DNA from: Loktanella sp. 5RATIMAR09
Lineage (GTDB): Bacteria > Pseudomonadota > Alphaproteobacteria > Rhodobacterales > Rhodobacteraceae
NCBI RefSeq assembly: GCF_001419985.1
Contig: NZ_LJAL01000010.1
Coordinates: forward strand, 1-64,000
DNA length: 64,000 bases
Direction of reading: 5' to 3'
The notes under the pieces were generated by a model. The model ran no database searches, had not been told where the DNA came from, and saw only the letters and a list, made by a program, of their open reading frames with translations. The translations under genes were made by a program, and so were the position numbers. Shown here piece after piece: positions 63,154 through 64,000 of the stretch (within the stretch, counting starts at the first letter, position 1; every line of letters begins with the position of its first letter).

Positions 63154-63164
63154 AGATGTCTCCT

Positions 63165-64000
63165 TTAACCTCCCATTTCCACGATGACAGCGCCAAGTGC
63201 AACCAGCGTCATCAAGAACAGGCGGCGTGGCCCTACCTTTTCGCCCATAATGAACCAGCCGATCAATGCGGCAAAAACCACGGATGTTTCGCGCAACACC
63301 GCCGCTTCGCCGACTTTGTCCAACCGTGTCGCCAAAAGTACCCCGCCAAAGCTGACCCAGGCGATCAATGCACCGATGAACCCCCGCCACATCAGCGGCC
63401 CCAGCACCAGTTGCTGCGCCATCCGCCGATAGCGCCACGCCGCCAAGAGTGGAAAATCTACGGCAGTGACAAAGAAAAACCACGCCAGAAAGGTAAAGGG
63501 ATCAGGGCTTTGGCGGACACCGTAAGCATCATAGGTCGTATAGATTGCGACCAGGATTCCACCCGCCAAGGCCCACATCAAGCCCAGCTTCAGCGTTCGC
63601 GGGTCCAGTACCTCTTCGGTCATATTCCGCACGGCCAGCAGCAGAATACCCCCGCTCAGACAGGCCACACCGATCCACTGCACCGGGGTGAAATACTCGC
63701 CAAAAAACAGCGACGCCGCCAGAACCGTCACCAAAGGCCCCGTACCCCGCACGACCGGATAAACCACCGTATAGGCCGCCCGTTCATAGGCCATGGCCAT
63801 CGTCACTTTATAGGCAAAATGGATGATAATCGCACCCACGAGGATCAGTGCCGTGGTCAGGTTGGGCCAAGGGACAACGAAAAGCGCAATAGGCGCTGAC
63901 AGCACAAACAGCCAGCCATCAATCGCCCCCCGCGTTAGCCACGGATCATAGCGCCCCTTCTGCAGCGCCCCGAAAATCGCATGGGCCAGCGCCGAAACCA
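63165..64000 (-). CDS. EamA/DMT-family transporter, 5' end outside the window
   Basis: The frame is open to base 64000, and 278 residues are visible from VSALAHAIFGALQKGRYDPW to the stop. It has about nine spans and two EamA halves (VVYPVVRGTGPLVTVLAASL, FFGEYFTPVQWIGVACLSGG; then LRETSVVFAALIGWFIMGEK). The transported compound is unknown; relatives export amino acids or other small metabolites. Its stop lies 11 bp upstream of the septation-protein gene. Confidence 0.9.
   Translation of the reverse strand, partial: VSALAHAIFGALQKGRYDPWLTRGAIDGWLFVLSAPIALFVVPWPNLTTALILVGAIIIHFAYKVTMAMAYERAAYTVVYPVVRGTGPLVTVLAASLFFGEYFTPVQWIGVACLSGGILLLAVRNMTEEVLDPRTLKLGLMWALAGGILVAIYTTYDAYGVRQSPDPFTFLAWFFFVTAVDFPLLAAWRYRRMAQQLVLGPLMWRGFIGALIAWVSFGGVLLATRLDKVGEAAVLRETSVVFAALIGWFIMGEKVGPRRLFLMTLVALGAVIVEMGG

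Overview
The window looks like chromosomal DNA of a marine alphaproteobacterium, most likely a Rhodobacteraceae (Roseobacter-group) member. This rests on a GapR/DUF2312 gene, the order accB-accC-aat-DUF2155-NDUFA12, an apparent SAM-II riboswitch in front of metZ, a SqrR/BigR-type sulfide locus and moderately high GC. No phage structural genes and no CRISPR array were seen. The left edge is the scar of a mobile island: a frameshifted tyrosine integrase runs off the window beside the 5' half of a tRNA-Gly gene.

Layout: 1.2-9 kb holds a SELENBP1/methanethiol oxidase-like gene with a membrane-protein partner, a tartrate/malate dehydrogenase, trxC, an SGNH hydrolase, DUF808 and kdtA. 9.2-14.5 kb holds a phosphate-binding-like/OmpA fusion protein and the proline genes (proB divergent from proC-proA). 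14.6-18.8 kb holds yaeQ, a class III transaminase, lrgA-lrgB and an alpha/beta hydrolase. 19-32.8 kb is the most unusual part, described below. 33-45.6 kb holds tRNA-Thr, gapR, a phosphotransferase/acyl-CoA dehydrogenase pair, a sulfide/persulfide detoxification locus under an ArsR-type repressor, and a second signalling block (transporter-kinase, CheY-like regulator, XRE/DUF2083 regulator). 45.8-51.1 kb is a complete five-gene branched-chain amino acid/amide-type ABC importer. 51.7-64 kb is housekeeping: accBC, aat, NDUFA12, clpX, clpP, folE2, metZ with its riboswitch, a GST, a PilZ protein, a YciB-type septation protein and a truncated DMT transporter.

Candidate new system (19.0-32.8 kb): a tightly packed minus-strand run encodes a LuxR-type response regulator, an RsbU-like phosphatase with a receiver domain, an RsbV-like STAS protein, an RsbW-like kinase, and then, through stop/start overlaps, a DUF3131 protein, an acyltransferase-3, a cellulose-synthase-like GT2, a second DUF3131 protein and a small periplasmic protein. 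Divergent from it lie galU (UDP-glucose supply), a periplasmic protein with a molybdopterin-oxidoreductase fold but no cysteine (resembling pterin-sensing PruR proteins), and a hybrid histidine kinase with PAS, receiver and Hpt domains. I infer a pathway in which a periplasmic ligand signal passes through a phosphorelay and a partner switch to control synthesis, acylation and trimming of an extracellular or periplasmic glucan. The fusion of a partner switch with glycan genes, and an RNA hairpin that masks the ribosome-binding site of the RsbU-like gene, are visible in the sequence. The signalling order and the glycan product are inference.
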